Shown piece after piece: positions 43,301 through 55,200 of a DNA stretch of 64,000 nt; the first letter of the stretch is position 1, and each line of letters begins with the position of its first letter. The notes under the pieces were generated by a model. That model searched no databases. It was not told where the DNA came from and worked only from the letters and a program-made list of their open reading frames with translations. Origin of the DNA: Epichloe hybrida (taxonomy: Eukaryota; Ascomycota; Sordariomycetes; Hypocreales; Clavicipitaceae). The stretch spans positions 372,001 through 436,000 of the forward strand of contig JAFEKR010000006.1 of NCBI GenBank assembly GCA_019022495.1, given 5' to 3'. Position numbers and translations under genes: made by a program.

Positions 43301-44790
43301 TACTACAACTAAGCGACGCCACACTGTTGCTCCCAACAATTCGCAAGACGGCTCGACCGCGGAGGCAGAGGATGCGTTGACGCTAGAACGCTGCGTTCTA
43401 GCTGGCGCGTGCACGATCCCCATGTTAGAGCTCTACCAACATTCTTGCCGTGAATTGAAGAACTATATAGCAGAGGGCCGCCGCATTGTCAAAGAAATCG
43501 AAGCTGAGACCCTTGAGGACAACCCCCCCCTTTTCCGCGAATATATCTCGGCTACTCCTGACGTCAAGGCTCTCATGGACAACCAGTTCAAGAATGTCAA
43601 GACCCACGCCAGGCTTCTAAGTAAGGCCATGTGGTACGAATGGAGGTCGAAGCTGCAGGAAGGCCTGAGGGAGGGTCTTGCGAAGATAGCAGAGGACATG
43701 AATGCAGATGACATTATTCTTAAAGAACAAGCAGACTTGTTAGCAGCCGTCTTGCCCAACGCGCTGGAACAGTACGAAGCCTTGGAGGAGGAGCGCGGGA
43801 ATCTCGAAGAAGCGGCAAAGGAGCTGGCTGATTGCGATCCAGCTGAACTAGAGGCAGCAAGAGACGAACTCAATAACGTGGACGACGACATCGCAGAGAA
43901 GAAGAGACTAGTAGACGAACTGCGGCAGGAATTCGAATCCTCTGCATCCGAGGTGGAAATTCTCGCGACCAAGAAGCAAACCCTCCTGCAAGGTATCCAG
44001 GAAGCCGAGAAAGTCCGACAAGCTTGTCGCGGCTGGACGTGCAGTGAGGTCGAATCGCTCAAAGGTAAGCCGCAAGCTGAATCATGGTACCGATGATGAT
44101 ATATTTGTGCTGATTCACGGTATAGCTCGCGTAGATGCGATCGAAAAGCAATATGGCTGGGCTGTAACCGGCCTCATGGGCACGAATTTGTCCATGGCTT
44201 ACAAGCGTGAGATTGAAATCGTCTTCGACATTGCTTCATTCCAGCCTCATCAGCACAATTCTCGCATCGATCTTTGGTACATTGGTGACCGTAGCGACGC
44301 CGCACGTGCAAAAACGGCTGAAAAGGAGTTCTTCCTGCAGTGCATACGAGATCATGTGCGGGCGCTGCCGCAGAGCCGAACCAAGATTCTGGATCTCTTG
44401 AACGTTGTTCGCGTGGCGTGGGATAAAGCGCGCTTCGTCACGTCTGAGATTGGCACAATCAATGTCACGTTCCCGACAAATGTGGTGAAAACGTCTGATT
44501 CCAGCGTTGCAGTGACGAGCTCACTGCTCCTGTCAGCTCTCAAAACCAGGATAGAGACCACTCTCCATCTCCACGGGCAGAGCATGCCCCAGGGCGTGGA
44601 CATTGGAATATCTACGCAAGTTCAGGTGGTCTACGGAGAGCACTTCAACGTCAGCAAGGTCGGAGAGTTCCTAGCTAATAAGATTGGCAACAAGATGGGC
44701 GCAAAAGAGGAGGGCTGGAGCGAAGTACTAGTCGAGCTTTACAAAAGGCTGATTGCGAGAGGCAAGAAGCAAATGTCTGGCGCGGCATAG
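40390..44790 (+). CDS. SPC7: Spc7/KNL1 outer-kinetochore scaffold
   Basis: KMN-network subunit that recruits checkpoint proteins. Predicted 1425 aa from exons 40390-40599, 40662-44064 and 44126-44790. Two PP1-docking motifs are visible: SILK at residues 79-82 (PRSILKPT) and RVSF at 159-162 (NRRVSFAAEA). Six MELT-like repeats follow, each in the context M-[ED]-x-T...IGGI or similar: near residues 361 (MEMT), 391 (MDVT), 431 (MEFT), 459 (MEFT), 497 (MEMT) and 527 (MDIT). The Spc7 domain starts at about residue 930 (HLQDFLNMTSIRFMELTTTK) and has a long coiled coil (about 1070-1180), then a C-terminal RWD-type region (EIEIVFDIASF, HGQSMPQGVDIGISTQVQVV). The first repeat is preceded by a (Met-Asp)4 run. 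The first intron splice gives NRRASIAAPLPRSILK; the last gives ESLKARVDAIEKQYGW. Confidence 0.95.
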
Positions 44791-45466
44791 GAATGAATGA
44801 TGAGCAGGTTTTCGTTTTTTGGCCGGCGTTTAGGCACACAGGACAAGCGATTGAATTGCTGGCGACAAACGTCCTTGCCACAGTTATTACATGTTACAAT
44901 TAGTCGGCGAATACCCCGTGGACACGATCAATGCGTGTAAACTATGCGATGCTGTCGTCGGTTATCGACGAATTATTGACCATTACCTGATAAATGTCAC
45001 GCTTGTGCGTCTTGTGCTTTTTCGACACAAGACTCACAACATTCACCGACCATCCATGAGTAGCTCATCTTCTCACTCGTTCCCCTCAATGGCCACCTCT
45101 TCGCCGTCATCGCGTCAGATGAAAACAGTTCATTCAGCACATTGTCCGTGGGCTGCAGCGTTTTTGCCGCACAAGGTCTGTTCGAAATTGAGTAACACGC
45201 AAAATGTGACATGACTGGGGACGACGAACTCGTCTCAAGGAACTGTGCCCTTTTAAACCCTACCAAAGTCTTAGCAAGACATAATGAGTCATGCTACTAT
45301 AATCGAGACCATTTCTGGGGATGAACGCGGCGCAAGGACAGTCTTGAGTGATGAGAAGTCATACTATTTGGATTCACAAGTTCAAAGAAACCGAATTCGA
45401 GCAAGATTCGAGTAACGAGATTTGGAATCCCCAATAGTAAATTGGCTATTCGGTTCGCCTCTGCTG
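44791..45466. other. Convergent intergenic region between Spc7 and ATG14
   Basis: 676 bp between facing 3' ends. No gene or repeat seen. Confidence 0.5.
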
Positions 45467-46953
45467 TCATCTGTGTTTCAGCTTCGTCCAGCCATTGGAA
45501 CCGCTGCGATTCGCCGGCTTCACGTCTGCTACTTTGCCAATGATACCTTGGTTGCCTATTGTGTTACCACCCATAGATGTGTCTTCGACTTTCCAGGCGT
45601 CATCATCAAGGAGCTCCCAGTCCGGCGTTGGAGCATCGCCAATCAACTTCTTCTTGAGTTTGTCTGCCAGTTTCAAAGGACTCGGGAGTTTGAATGATCT
45701 TGTCAGCTCCGTCCCCTCGGTGCTGCCGAGAAAATAGAAAGCCCCGCCATGAGAATAGCGGCCAAGCCAGTTACCTTGTGGCTCTTCGCGCACTTCTTCT
45801 CCACTGGCGGCCCAGCCTGGAACCTTGACATTGATTGTGTGAAAGTCGTGGGCCTGCGCGCTCATCAAGAAACTATACAGGTTGCGTCCCATACTGCAGA
45901 TGTCTTCGAAACTACTCGTGTTACCTACGGGAACGCCTTGAGAGCAGCACAGCCAAGCGATATCATATGCAAGAAGAGTAACGCCTTCGAGGAAGAAAGA
46001 ATATGTGGCAGGGTCCTCCTTTGCCAGTTGCGTCAGAGGCTTCTCAATAAACAAGGGCCGGGGTCGTGGAACGCGCTGAGACTCAGTCCCCCGCACGTGA
46101 GAAGCAGATGATGGTGAAAATCCCGGGAAGCTGGGGAATGGAATTTGGGAATGTCGATGGGAGCTGTTGAGATTGAAAATAGTCGGTCGGGGGTAGTCAC
46201 GGTGAGGAAGGGTGAGCTCGGCTGGAAGGCGGACAGAGAGATAGTGACAGACGAGAATGAGAATATGAGCCACATGGGCGAGAGATGTCGATATGACTTC
46301 CGGGCTGATGGCTTTTGAAAAGTCAGTGGAAGCACGATTTGAGAGCAGAGGAGGTGGGGGTCAGAAGCAAACACACAGTCCATGCCTGCCAAGTCTATGA
46401 TGGGCACTTTGCCAAGGTGGTAATTGTAACGTCCAGAACCCCCCTCCTTCGTTCTCCTGAGTCCGTACAGTTTGAGAGCCTCAGTGCAAAGAAATGCTCG
46501 CGTATTCGCAGTGGCCTCTGTTTTTTGAGCCCACCGAAATCGGAGCATTTGCGCAGATTTGTCCAGCTCCTGTTGTTGCTTGACCCTACGCTGAACGAGG
46601 CCATCCGAAACCGAGGCGAAGTCGGACCTCCTTCTCGCTAACGCTGCTTTCCGGGATCGAATTTCTTCTCTTGCTGCCTTTATCTCCTCTCTCAACTTCT
46701 GAGCTGCAGCGAGAATCTGATCTGCGCGATCCTCTGTGAGGCACTGTCGGGCTAAAGACTGCTCCAAGCCGCCAGGACTGGAGGCCGATGAGTCGGCAGA
46801 TGATTTGTCGATTTGGCCTTTTAAAGTTTCAATTTCCAGAATTAGTTGAAGATTCTTCATGCGACCTTGGTATATGTTGTTCCGTGCGTCAACAGGGCAG
46901 AGGAATGGCATTTTCTGAGCATCGTGGCGACGATGGCAGATGCTGCACTCCAT
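45467..46953 (-). CDS. ATG14: ATG14, autophagy-specific subunit of the PI3-kinase complex
   Basis: Targets Vps34-Vps15-Atg6 complex I to the autophagosome formation site. Predicted 473 aa from exons 46377-46953 and 45467-46311. The N-terminus MECSICHRR...MPFLCPVDARN has the Cys-rich motif of Atg14/UVRAG family proteins, followed by a long coiled coil (about residues 25-140, AAAQKLREEIKAAREEIRSR). The intron (46312-46376, donor GTGTGT, acceptor AAAAG) restores DLAGMDSISPEVISTSLAHV, the conserved family block, continuing into VCHYLSVRLPAELTLPHRDYP. The C-terminal part has ATYSFFLEGVTLLAYDIAWLCCSQG and a Trp-rich tail (GWTKLKHR). The AAAAG acceptor is unusual, but the alternative splices break the conserved block. 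Its partner ATG6 lies about 10 kb to the right. Confidence 0.9.
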
Positions 46954-47478
46954 GATGTGTGCTAGTCCTCGTCCCCGCCACCACCTCGTGGAAGATGTTA
47001 CCGAGAGAACAAAGATGGCATTTGTGCAGTCGTGATGGTGAGGGATGATATGAGTTGCAGATTGCAGAAGTTGTCGCTTAAGCTTGTGAGCAGCTTATCA
47101 CTTGCTGAGACTTGTGACTCGCAAAGATGAGGTTGACGGTTGACTGAGATGGTCACGAGGTGGATGAGATGAGTTGAGATGAGATGAGATGAGATGAGAT
47201 GGGAGGATGAGGATGGATGGGGCCGGGCAGCTGTGGTTGATTAATAGTGGGTGGGGGGGTGAGTTGGTGGAGGCAGGAGCCTTCGATGCTGCCTGCTGTC
47301 GCTGCCTGCAGTCTGGTGGTAATCTGGTGGTAATACTTCTAATAATCCTCTGTGGCTGTGGCGCGAATGCACTCGACAACTTTCCCACCAGACAGAGCTA
47401 CACCGAGACCACCGAGACTCATCAGCTGCATTCGAGCTGGCATCACTCCATCGTACTTTTTCATGTCCTTCCCCAACA
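46954..47478. promoter_or_regulatory. Divergent promoter between ATG14 and a small conserved gene
   Basis: 525 bp. It contains a GAGAT/GATGA-rich array (about 47162-47212, five or more perfect GAGAT copies) and a G run near 47249. No gene seen. Confidence 0.5.
47176..47200. repeat. Pentamer array (GAGAT)n
   Basis: About five perfect GAGAT copies within a longer purine-rich GATGA stretch in the ATG14 divergent promoter. Confidence 0.85.
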
Positions 47479-48122
47479 ATGTCTTCACCTCCCAAGTCCC
47501 CAGAAAATAGGTCTGTCATGTCAGATCCTTCTTCTGGAGAGGACGAACAGCCCGCTGGCGACGATACCATAACGCTATCAGATGTGGACAAGCGACTTCA
47601 TCCACAGGAAGACGACACGGAAAGTCTGCCTAATGGTTGCCTCGATGGTGCTCCCGCTCCTCCAAGCGCAACTAGCCCTCCCCCAGCCGATATCCCCCCC
47701 TTCGACTGGGAGGATTTTGAGGCGAGATACGAGAGCGCCTTGAAAGAGGCAGACGGGGAAGAAAAGGAGATTTTGAAAGAGGCCGAAAGCCTATCCAAGG
47801 TGCCTAGTCCGAGCCTGATATTGGTCCGATGCAACCTTTCTCTTTCTCTCTCTTTACTGACAGGACATTGCATGACAGTACTTTCAGGCCTGGGCATCTG
47901 CTGCTTCGGAACATGATGATGAGCGTGCCGTGAAGCGCTTACGCACGCGACAGCGCTTCGTCAACCTGTCCGAGGAGAAAATGGCACAGAAACAGAAGCA
48001 CTGTGAGTTTCTCTCGGCTCAGCCTAGCTTGCTCCCTTACCTGTTTATTCTGACTGCGAAGCGAAGACGAGGAGGTAGTTCGCGCCTTTGAGAGCGCCCT
48101 TGCTCTACTCAAGTCGAGCTGA
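47479..48122 (+). CDS. Small conserved fungal protein, function unknown (166 aa)
   Basis: Predicted from exons 47479-47799, 47879-48002 and 48067-48122. The N-terminal half is Ser/Pro/Asp-rich and disordered (MSSPPKSPENRSVMSDPSSG). The C-terminal half is a helical, charged domain: FDWEDFEARYESALKEADGE, then YFQAWASAASEHDDERAVKR, RTRQRFVNLSEEKMAQKQKH and YEEVVRAFESALALLKSS. The second splice (GTGAGT donor, GCGAAG acceptor) forms KHYEEVV. The first intron has a weak GTGCCT donor with acceptor TGACAG; an alternative acceptor nine bases later would drop YFQ. I recall similar short proteins in other filamentous fungi without an assigned role. Confidence 0.72.
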
Positions 48123-48480
48123 GCGCTGCTGGAGTTGCATGCACATTAATTACAGCACATTACGGAGTATATTGCACTCTTACCGAGTAACCACAAAAGC
48201 CACAAAAGCCACAGTGGCCCCGCGCCCCACCAGCAGAACCCCCATTGACACTTTTCCCTCGAGACTTGCTCACCCTTTTGGATACTGCTTCAATGCCATC
48301 ATCATTATCGACACCTTCTCCATCACCACGTGAGTCATCAGGGATGGCATCCCAAGTTTCGACCTGCTTTTACTGTTGATACACAGAAGCGGACAAATTA
48401 TGAAGCACGGCGTTACATATCCTGAGGCCATCGGCGACATATTTACCCGCCTCCAACATGACAGCAGGAGGTCGTTTACA
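48123..48480. promoter_or_regulatory. Short intergenic region upstream of the DUF3807-type gene
   Basis: 358 bp. It contains a TACGGAGTAT motif (48161-48170) and CACAAAAGC direct repeats (48192-48210). A longer in-frame Met for the next gene occurs near 48400. Confidence 0.4.
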
Positions 48481-49041
48481 ATGGCAAGTTTTGGCGGGAG
48501 ATTTGAAAATTTCAGAGGTGAGACTATCCGCGAATCCCTCTTTCTGCTTTTCACGCAACCTGACCTGTGCTAGAATGAAGCTATTGCCTTTCATCAAAGC
48601 CATTTCTCTGCTGATGCCGTGACCAACTTCGCTACGTCGTTTACAAATCTACCACCAAAAGGCGAGGAGCCCATTCTCTATCACCCCCATGGCTGGGAAG
48701 ACGAAGACGACCTAGGATTCTACCATGACGGCGTCAAACGTACGCTGACTGATGAGCAAATCGAGATCTTTCGACACTCTGAGTTAAGGGAGCTTCAAAA
48801 AAGGCAAGAAAAGGCCAAGGCTTCGAAGTCAAAGGCTTACTCTGAGTCCGAAAGCGCTGAGAAGAATGGGACAATGGACGCATCTACTCAAGACGCACAT
48901 GCACACAGCAGTCGCGGCGTCAAGAAGAAAAAGAAGATGAAGAAAGGCGGGAGATATGCTGGATATGAACCTAAACCAGATCTGAGGAAGCGGACCTGGG
49001 ACGTCGTTGACGCAGGCCTGGACTCTCTCAACTATGACTAA
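48481..49041 (+). CDS. DUF3807-type small fungal protein
   Basis: Predicted 165 aa from exons 48481-48517 and 48581-49041. Exon 1 gives MASFGGRFENFR; exon 2 gives AIAFHQSHFSADAV, then EDDLGFYHDGVKRTLTDEQI and EIFRHSELRELQKRQEKAK, the block I associate with fungal DUF3807 proteins. The C-terminus is lysine-rich (GVKKKKKMKKGGRYAGY), suggesting nuclear or nucleolar location, and ends KRTWDVVDAGLDSLNYD. The donor is GTGAGA. The acceptor is uncertain: AATGAAG|CT keeps frame, whereas the nearer CTAG acceptor leads to a stop. Role unknown. Confidence 0.68.
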
Positions 49042-49852
49042 AATCAGTCCATGTTCCATCACTTGCTGTTCCCTCAATAGGTAAGGAAACATTTCTTTGC
49101 TCCATTCATTCTCCATACACCTACATGATGAAAATCCTTGTATCGTCATCCTTAGTCCGATCTGGATATCGTACAGATGATTCACTTGATTTGATTCAAG
49201 TGAGGATGGACGCTGATTCTGGGCATGACGAGTAAAATAATCTTCTCTCTGAGGTTCACTATTATTGGCTTGGTCTTTCATTTCACCCTTTTCGCTGCAC
49301 ACCAGTAATAGCTGACTCGATAAATGCCAGCCATATATTCCCGACCGAAGTCTAAATCTCTTGGCAAATGCAGCTTGGGGCAATAAGGAACATGTTGCTT
49401 GTCGGGAGATTGGTTGAAATGATTGAGAGTTCGAGCTGCGAGCTGTGAGAACTCGGCTGCTAATGTTTACTTAATGATGATCATGATGGAATACGAGATA
49501 ATTAATCTGTATTAATACATCCCCCCCCCCCCCTCCCGTGATATGTAGAGATGTTCTACTCTTTTGCGGTGGCATTGGACTCTCATTTGTACATATGTGC
49601 ACATACGGAGTACAAGCAAACCATGAACTGCCAATTGCAGCCCATTACGAAAGCACAAGTGGGGCCGCTATCCCACCTTGATTTCGCCCTCGACTTCGAC
49701 CCATCCATCATCTGGCCGCCAGACCTCCAACCTCGCGAGCATCTTCGTCGGCCAGGCCTTGCGCGGGCCATCCCTCTCGTACCGGAAACCCCGAAACCCT
49801 TGATTGAATTCTGGTGTCGCGAGGACCGCGACACACTCTGCGCTGAGGCATC
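49042..49852. promoter_or_regulatory. Intergenic region upstream of casein kinase 2 alpha
   Basis: 811 bp. It holds a C run (49520-49536) and a perfect TACGGAGTAC (49604-49613). No other gene seen. Confidence 0.45.
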
Positions 49853-51224
49853 ATGGCGCGCGTCTACGCAGATATCAACCAGAACATGCCCCGCAGCTAC
49901 TGGGATTACGATTCCGTCAACATCAGTGCGTCCATGACAACTCGCGATTTTACTATGGCTGTGACTCTTACTAACACCGCGCCGCACATAGGCTGGGGTG
50001 CATTGGAGAACTATGAGGTTGTGAGGAAGATCGGTATGTTCATTCGCGTCGACACGCCTTGTTTGCCATGCGTGACTAATCCCTCCGCGATGCACATAGG
50101 TCGGGGCAAATATTCCGAAGTCTTTGAAGGTATCAACGTCGTCAATTACCAGAAGTGTGTCGTCAAGGTTTTGAAGCCTGTGAAGAAGAAGAAGATCAAG
50201 CGAGAGATCAAGATTCTCCAGAATTTGGCCGGAGGCCCGAACGTTGTTGCGTTGCTGGACGTGGTCAGAGACTCACAGGTCAGAGCTCTTGCCCCAGGCC
50301 TTTTTCTTTTATTGTTGGCCCTTTACTGAAACGTACATTCTTTCCAACTTCAGAGTAAAACTCCGTCTTTGATTTTCGAATATGTCAACAACATCGATTT
50401 CCGTAGCCTCTATCCGAAATTCAACGACCTCGACGTGCGATTTTACATCCACGAGTTGCTCAAGGCTCTTGATTTTTGCCACAGCAAGGGCATCATGCAC
50501 CGAGATGTAAAGCCTCATAACGTTATGATCGATCATGAGAACCGAAAGGTAGGTCTACCTACCAGTGGGGGTAGTGGGGATGTTGGCATCAATGATGTGG
50601 CATTTGCTGACACTTTCACCCACCGTGTAGCTGCGTCTTATCGATTGGGGCCTGGCCGAGTTCTACCACCCTGGTACCGAGTACAATGTGCGAGTGGCTT
50701 CAAGATACTTTAAAGGCCCAGAACTGCTCGTGGACTTCCAAGAGTACGACTACAGCTTGGATATGTGGAGTTTGGGAGCCATGTTTGCCTCCATGATCTT
50801 CAGAAAGGAACCATTTTTCCATGGCAACAGCAACTCTGACCAACTGGTCAAGATTGCAAAAGTCTTGGGAACCGACGAGCTCTTTGACTACCTGGACAAG
50901 TACGAGATTGAGCTGGATTCTCAGTACGACGATATCCTCGGGCGATTCCAGAAGAAGCCTTGGCATAGCTTCGTGACGTCTGAGAACCAGCGTTTTGTCT
51001 CTAATGAAGCCATCGACTTCCTCGACAAGCTGCTGCGATATGACCATCAAGTGAGTCGGTGTGAATGCCAATGCAAAAGACAAAGTGAAGTTTGGCTGAT
51101 ACAAATGTTGCAGGAGCGACTCACTGCCAAGGAGGCTCAGGGCCATCCTTATTTTGACCCTGTGCGGGACCCCGAGGTTTTCAAGCGCCACCTGGCTGAC
51201 CCCAGCGGAACACACAAGTCGTGA
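49853..51224 (+). CDS. CKA1: Casein kinase 2, catalytic alpha subunit
   Basis: Constitutive Ser/Thr kinase for acidic motifs. Predicted 339 aa, the family's usual size, from six exons: 49853-49925, 49992-50033, 50100-50278, 50354-50548, 50631-51050 and 51114-51224. The glycine loop [13 protein letters not shown], the basic cluster [14 protein letters not shown] (CK2-specific), HRDVKPHN (catalytic Asp149) and DWG (168-170, replacing DFG, a CK2 hallmark) are all present. Others are [20 protein letters not shown] and the C-terminal [14 protein letters not shown]. All splices keep conserved words ([52 protein letters not shown]). Donors include GTGCGT, GTATGT, GTCAGA, GTAGGT and GTGAGT, so five small introns interrupt a 1-kb coding region. 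Confidence 0.97.
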
Positions 51225-52216
51225 AGCGACCGCCGAGGGTAGCAATGAAGAGTGTGGTCTACATCGCCGTCTCTGGTCCAGCTCACGCCCATCCCCTTCG
51301 GCCACGTCCACGTTATGTTAGCCCTTGGAACACGCCAGACCGAGGGATGGCCTGGCCCCAAACTATCCGTTCGACATGAGAGGAGACGGTGTCGAAACGC
51401 GAACATCCCAAAGTCAACGTTTCATCCAGGGAGGGCTGTATATAATGAAAGGCATCATGGTCACCACACAAACGACAACAAAACAACAACCACTACTACT
51501 ACTACACACAATCAACTATCACGAAATGAGGAGAATATGAATTAGACCAAACCCCTAAATACTCCACAGCGGGCGAGGGATTGGCTCGATTGCGTTCATT
51601 GGAATCAATAATTTGAAATGATGCTATGGCGGGGGAGGGGAAAGAGGACAGAGAGCATATAGTTTAGGTCTTTGGTCCTTTTGTCCGTCTTCGTTTCCCT
51701 TTGTTCTTTTTGCGCTGGGATGTTCAAGGAAATCTCGGTCTTGTTACTTTTCCTTGGAAGCAGCGTCATGTTAATAAATTGTTGGAAAGAACGGTATCGT
51801 AGCAGACGTGATGTCGCCATCGCTGGACATTCTAGACTGTGTCTCGCCCCCTAATGCACCCTCGACCGCAAGCAAGCAATCTTGTGATTTTATTCTCATG
51901 TGCTTTGGCGTCCATGGAACAGAACATGCTTGTTTTGTCCCATGAAGGCGTGACTAGAGTGTTATCGCAAGTGAACTTTCTTTCGTCTCTTGTATGGTCT
52001 CATGTTTCGATATCATGACTTTTGTGACGGGGAAACCAGGCTCGCTAACTCGCATCATTACACTACTTAAGATACAAAGATTCACCAGTTAATGGAATTG
52101 GATTAAATAGAGGTTCATGAAAAACGTGTTATTGTGTCGGGTATCACTGTAAAACGGGACCAACACAGCTTCGCCAACATGCTACTTCTCGCATCGACAT
52201 GCTTGAATGTCCAATC
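51225..52216. other. Convergent intergenic region between CK2 alpha and Scm3
   Basis: 992 bp between facing 3' ends. It holds a CAA/ACT-rich simple stretch (about 51471-51512). No gene recognised. Confidence 0.5.
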
Positions 52217-55200
52217 TCACAGACATGTGAAGCAGAAATCTCGGTTACACGTATATCCATCTACACCACATTCCTGACCATTAGTATTACCATTCGACGT
52301 AGCAGGCCCCGAACGTTTTGAGACGGAGCCCTCCGTGTGCCGTCTCTTTTTCTTGCTCTTCTTCTCTTTTGCCCTCTCTCTTTCGGGCCGTACAGGGTCT
52401 TCCGTCGTACGAGGCGTGGACTTCCAAATCTTTCGGGTGCTGTGCACCCCCACTTCACTCGCGATGAAGGATCGAGGGAGCTTAGAAGACGACGACGACT
52501 TCGACTGGACTGGACTGCCGAGCTCGTCTTCATCATCATCGCCTTCTTGGCCCTTGCCACTGCCGGATACCAAAGAAAGCAGCGAACGCCGTGATCCTTG
52601 ACGTTTTTTGTCTTTGTTGATCTCGGCCTCTGGAACAAGCTGTCTTGATGGTTTTGATGTCGTCGACACTTTTGTTCCTGGGACTTTCAGTGACGAGTAT
52701 CGTTTTGCTTCTGCCGTGGGCAAGGATGACCGGATGTCCTCTTTTCGTTCGACGGGCTTGTCTGAGATGACCTGGCCGAACATCGATTTCAGTGACATTT
52801 GCTTTGGTCCTTGCGACCTGGAGTCCTGTGCCTTTGTTTTCGGTGCTATCATGGCTTGCTTCAGGTCCCCCATGGTTCGCTTCTCTGTCACATTAGGCCA
52901 CTTCGGAGGGGGGCGCTTGACATCTAGGAAGATGGGAGTGCAACGCTCGGCAGACCTCGGTACCATAGCTGCGCGAGGTAGAGGTGATTGCCGAGTGACT
53001 GTTGCGGCCAGATTCGACCTCGGCTGATCTGGTGTTCGAGGCGCTGTTTGAACTGGCGAAGACACGAAAAGAGAGGGACTTGCGGTCGGAGTTCGAGCAC
53101 TGGGCGAAGGTATCCCATCCATCCCCGGCTGAGATGGAGCAAAAATCTCATCTGGATCCGTCAATGGAGTTGGAGAGCGGGTTTTCAATAGCCCTTGAGG
53201 AGTGAATGTCGCAGAGCTTGCCTTCTTCGACTTTGGTGTACTTGGTGTTGTCACTGACGATACATCCATGAATGCCACGGGCTCTGTAGGTAAATCTGCA
53301 AGAGTCTCGTTTGGCAAGAGAGATTGCAAATCAGCTGGATCGACCGGTGGAGCCTCGTCGTCTCGAGCGAAATCTGTAACATCATCTTCGACTGGCAAAA
53401 TGAGTTCTTCCTCAAAGTCTGTGAGCTCGGTGTATGCGGCCTCAGCGATGCTTGCTTTCGATGACAATCCGGTGCGTATATGTCTAGACATCGGAGACGA
53501 GGGGAGATCGAACGCGTCTGATTTATGCGATACAGGTGTACGACTCTTGGAAACCTGTATTGACGTAGGAGTTCGGCTACCCATGTTGCGTACGGGTGTG
53601 GGGGTGGTTGCTGAATGCTTTTCTCTCGTAGACGGAGACGATCTTCGAGTACTCATCGGTGGACTTGGTGGCGAAGGAGTTGGTTCAACAGATTGGGCAA
53701 CACTCTTTGGCGACTCCATGATTGCGAAACCAGCGTCATCATCGTTAGCGGCCAACTCGGAAGATTCCGAGTCTTCTGAGCATTCTGAGTCTTCGAAGGT
53801 TTCCGAGCCATCAGCTCGATGAGCATCTCCAGATGGCGGCTTGGAAGACATTGCGTCATTGGCGTTGTCCAACACTTCCGTAATACGGCCCGTGTCATGT
53901 AGTTCCAGCTCTCCTTCAGAAGCAGACTCAGATGGAGAATCTTCAAATTGTTTCTTGGGTGATAAACGGGGTCTCTCTATGCCGGGCTCATATGTTTGTG
54001 TTTGCACTTGGAACCCATTGCTGAGAAAGTATCCGCCTTGCAGCGATGAAATATCATGTGCCAATTGTCGAGCCACGCCATACCAAGCATCCTCGGTTAC
54101 TGGCGTTATGTTAGGATGCCCACTCAGGAATGCCGTCATGCCATTTTGCAACCCGGGTATTTGCACCTTTCTTCGTACCCGTTTGTATCCAACCGGGTAT
54201 TTTCTAGGCCGTCCGCGTTTCCGCTTCACTGGTTCCTGTTGGGTGTTTTCGCCAGTTGACACCGGTCGGGGCTGTGGAGAGGGCTGCTGGAGTAACTGTT
54301 GGATTGGCTGCTGGATCATTTGCTGCTGAAACTGCACGAGCGGTTGCTGGGGATATGAAGTCTGAAGGGGCTGATACGCCATTTGCGGGGGAAATGTCTG
54401 GAAAGCCTGGAAAGGCTGCTGCATCGTGGCCTGGAAAGGATGATGGAAAGATTGCGGCTGGAAGCCGAATTGAAAAGGCGGGAAAAAGTATGGCTGCCCG
54501 AACATTTGGGCTGGATAATGCATAAAAGGCTGTTGTGCTTGCTGCTGAGGTGTCTCTGATTTTCGAGGCCGCCCTCGTTTTCTTTTCGTACCAGACTCGG
54601 CTTCAGATTGATCTGCTGCCGCAAATGTCGGTATTCCTGGAACGTTGGGAACGAAATAGGTTGGTTGAGCCGGAATGCTACTGTTCCGGGAATCTGGGTC
54701 GATCCGCGTTGCGGATGCATATGGCGCAGGAACCTTGAACCTCGATTTGTGCTTCTTTGGCTGACTCGAGTCTGACTGTTGGCCATGGCCGTCGGGACGA
54801 GGATATTTTCTAGGTCGTCCTCGCCCACGTTTCACAGCTGTATCATCGGAGCTGATGCCGGAAATGCCTACACTTCCTGGATTTGCGACTGACCCAACCA
54901 CCTTCTTCGGATGGTTGTTGATGGTTACGCCAGGAGGCAGAGTGAATAACGGCGTTTCGTCATCTGATAGCATACATGCCAAATCGAAATTTTGGTGGGA
55001 AGGTTTATTGTATGAAGCCCGAGCACCTGTCGGGGCAGTGGGCGGGACTGCATCATCCTCTTGAGAAAGGCAAGTATCCTGGGAATCTGGTATAACTCTG
55101 TTCGATGCCTCTGGCTTATGTGCTTGGGTCGAGACGAGTGCATCGTCACCCGTCTGTGAAGAAGTCTCCAAGTCCCCTGCTGAAAAAACAGGATCCTCCA

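Noticed and set aside
47800..47916. Read-through of exon 1 of the 166-aa gene
   Set aside because: The extension ends in a non-conserved Cys-rich tail. Splicing to 47879 gives a helical conserved-looking C-terminus.
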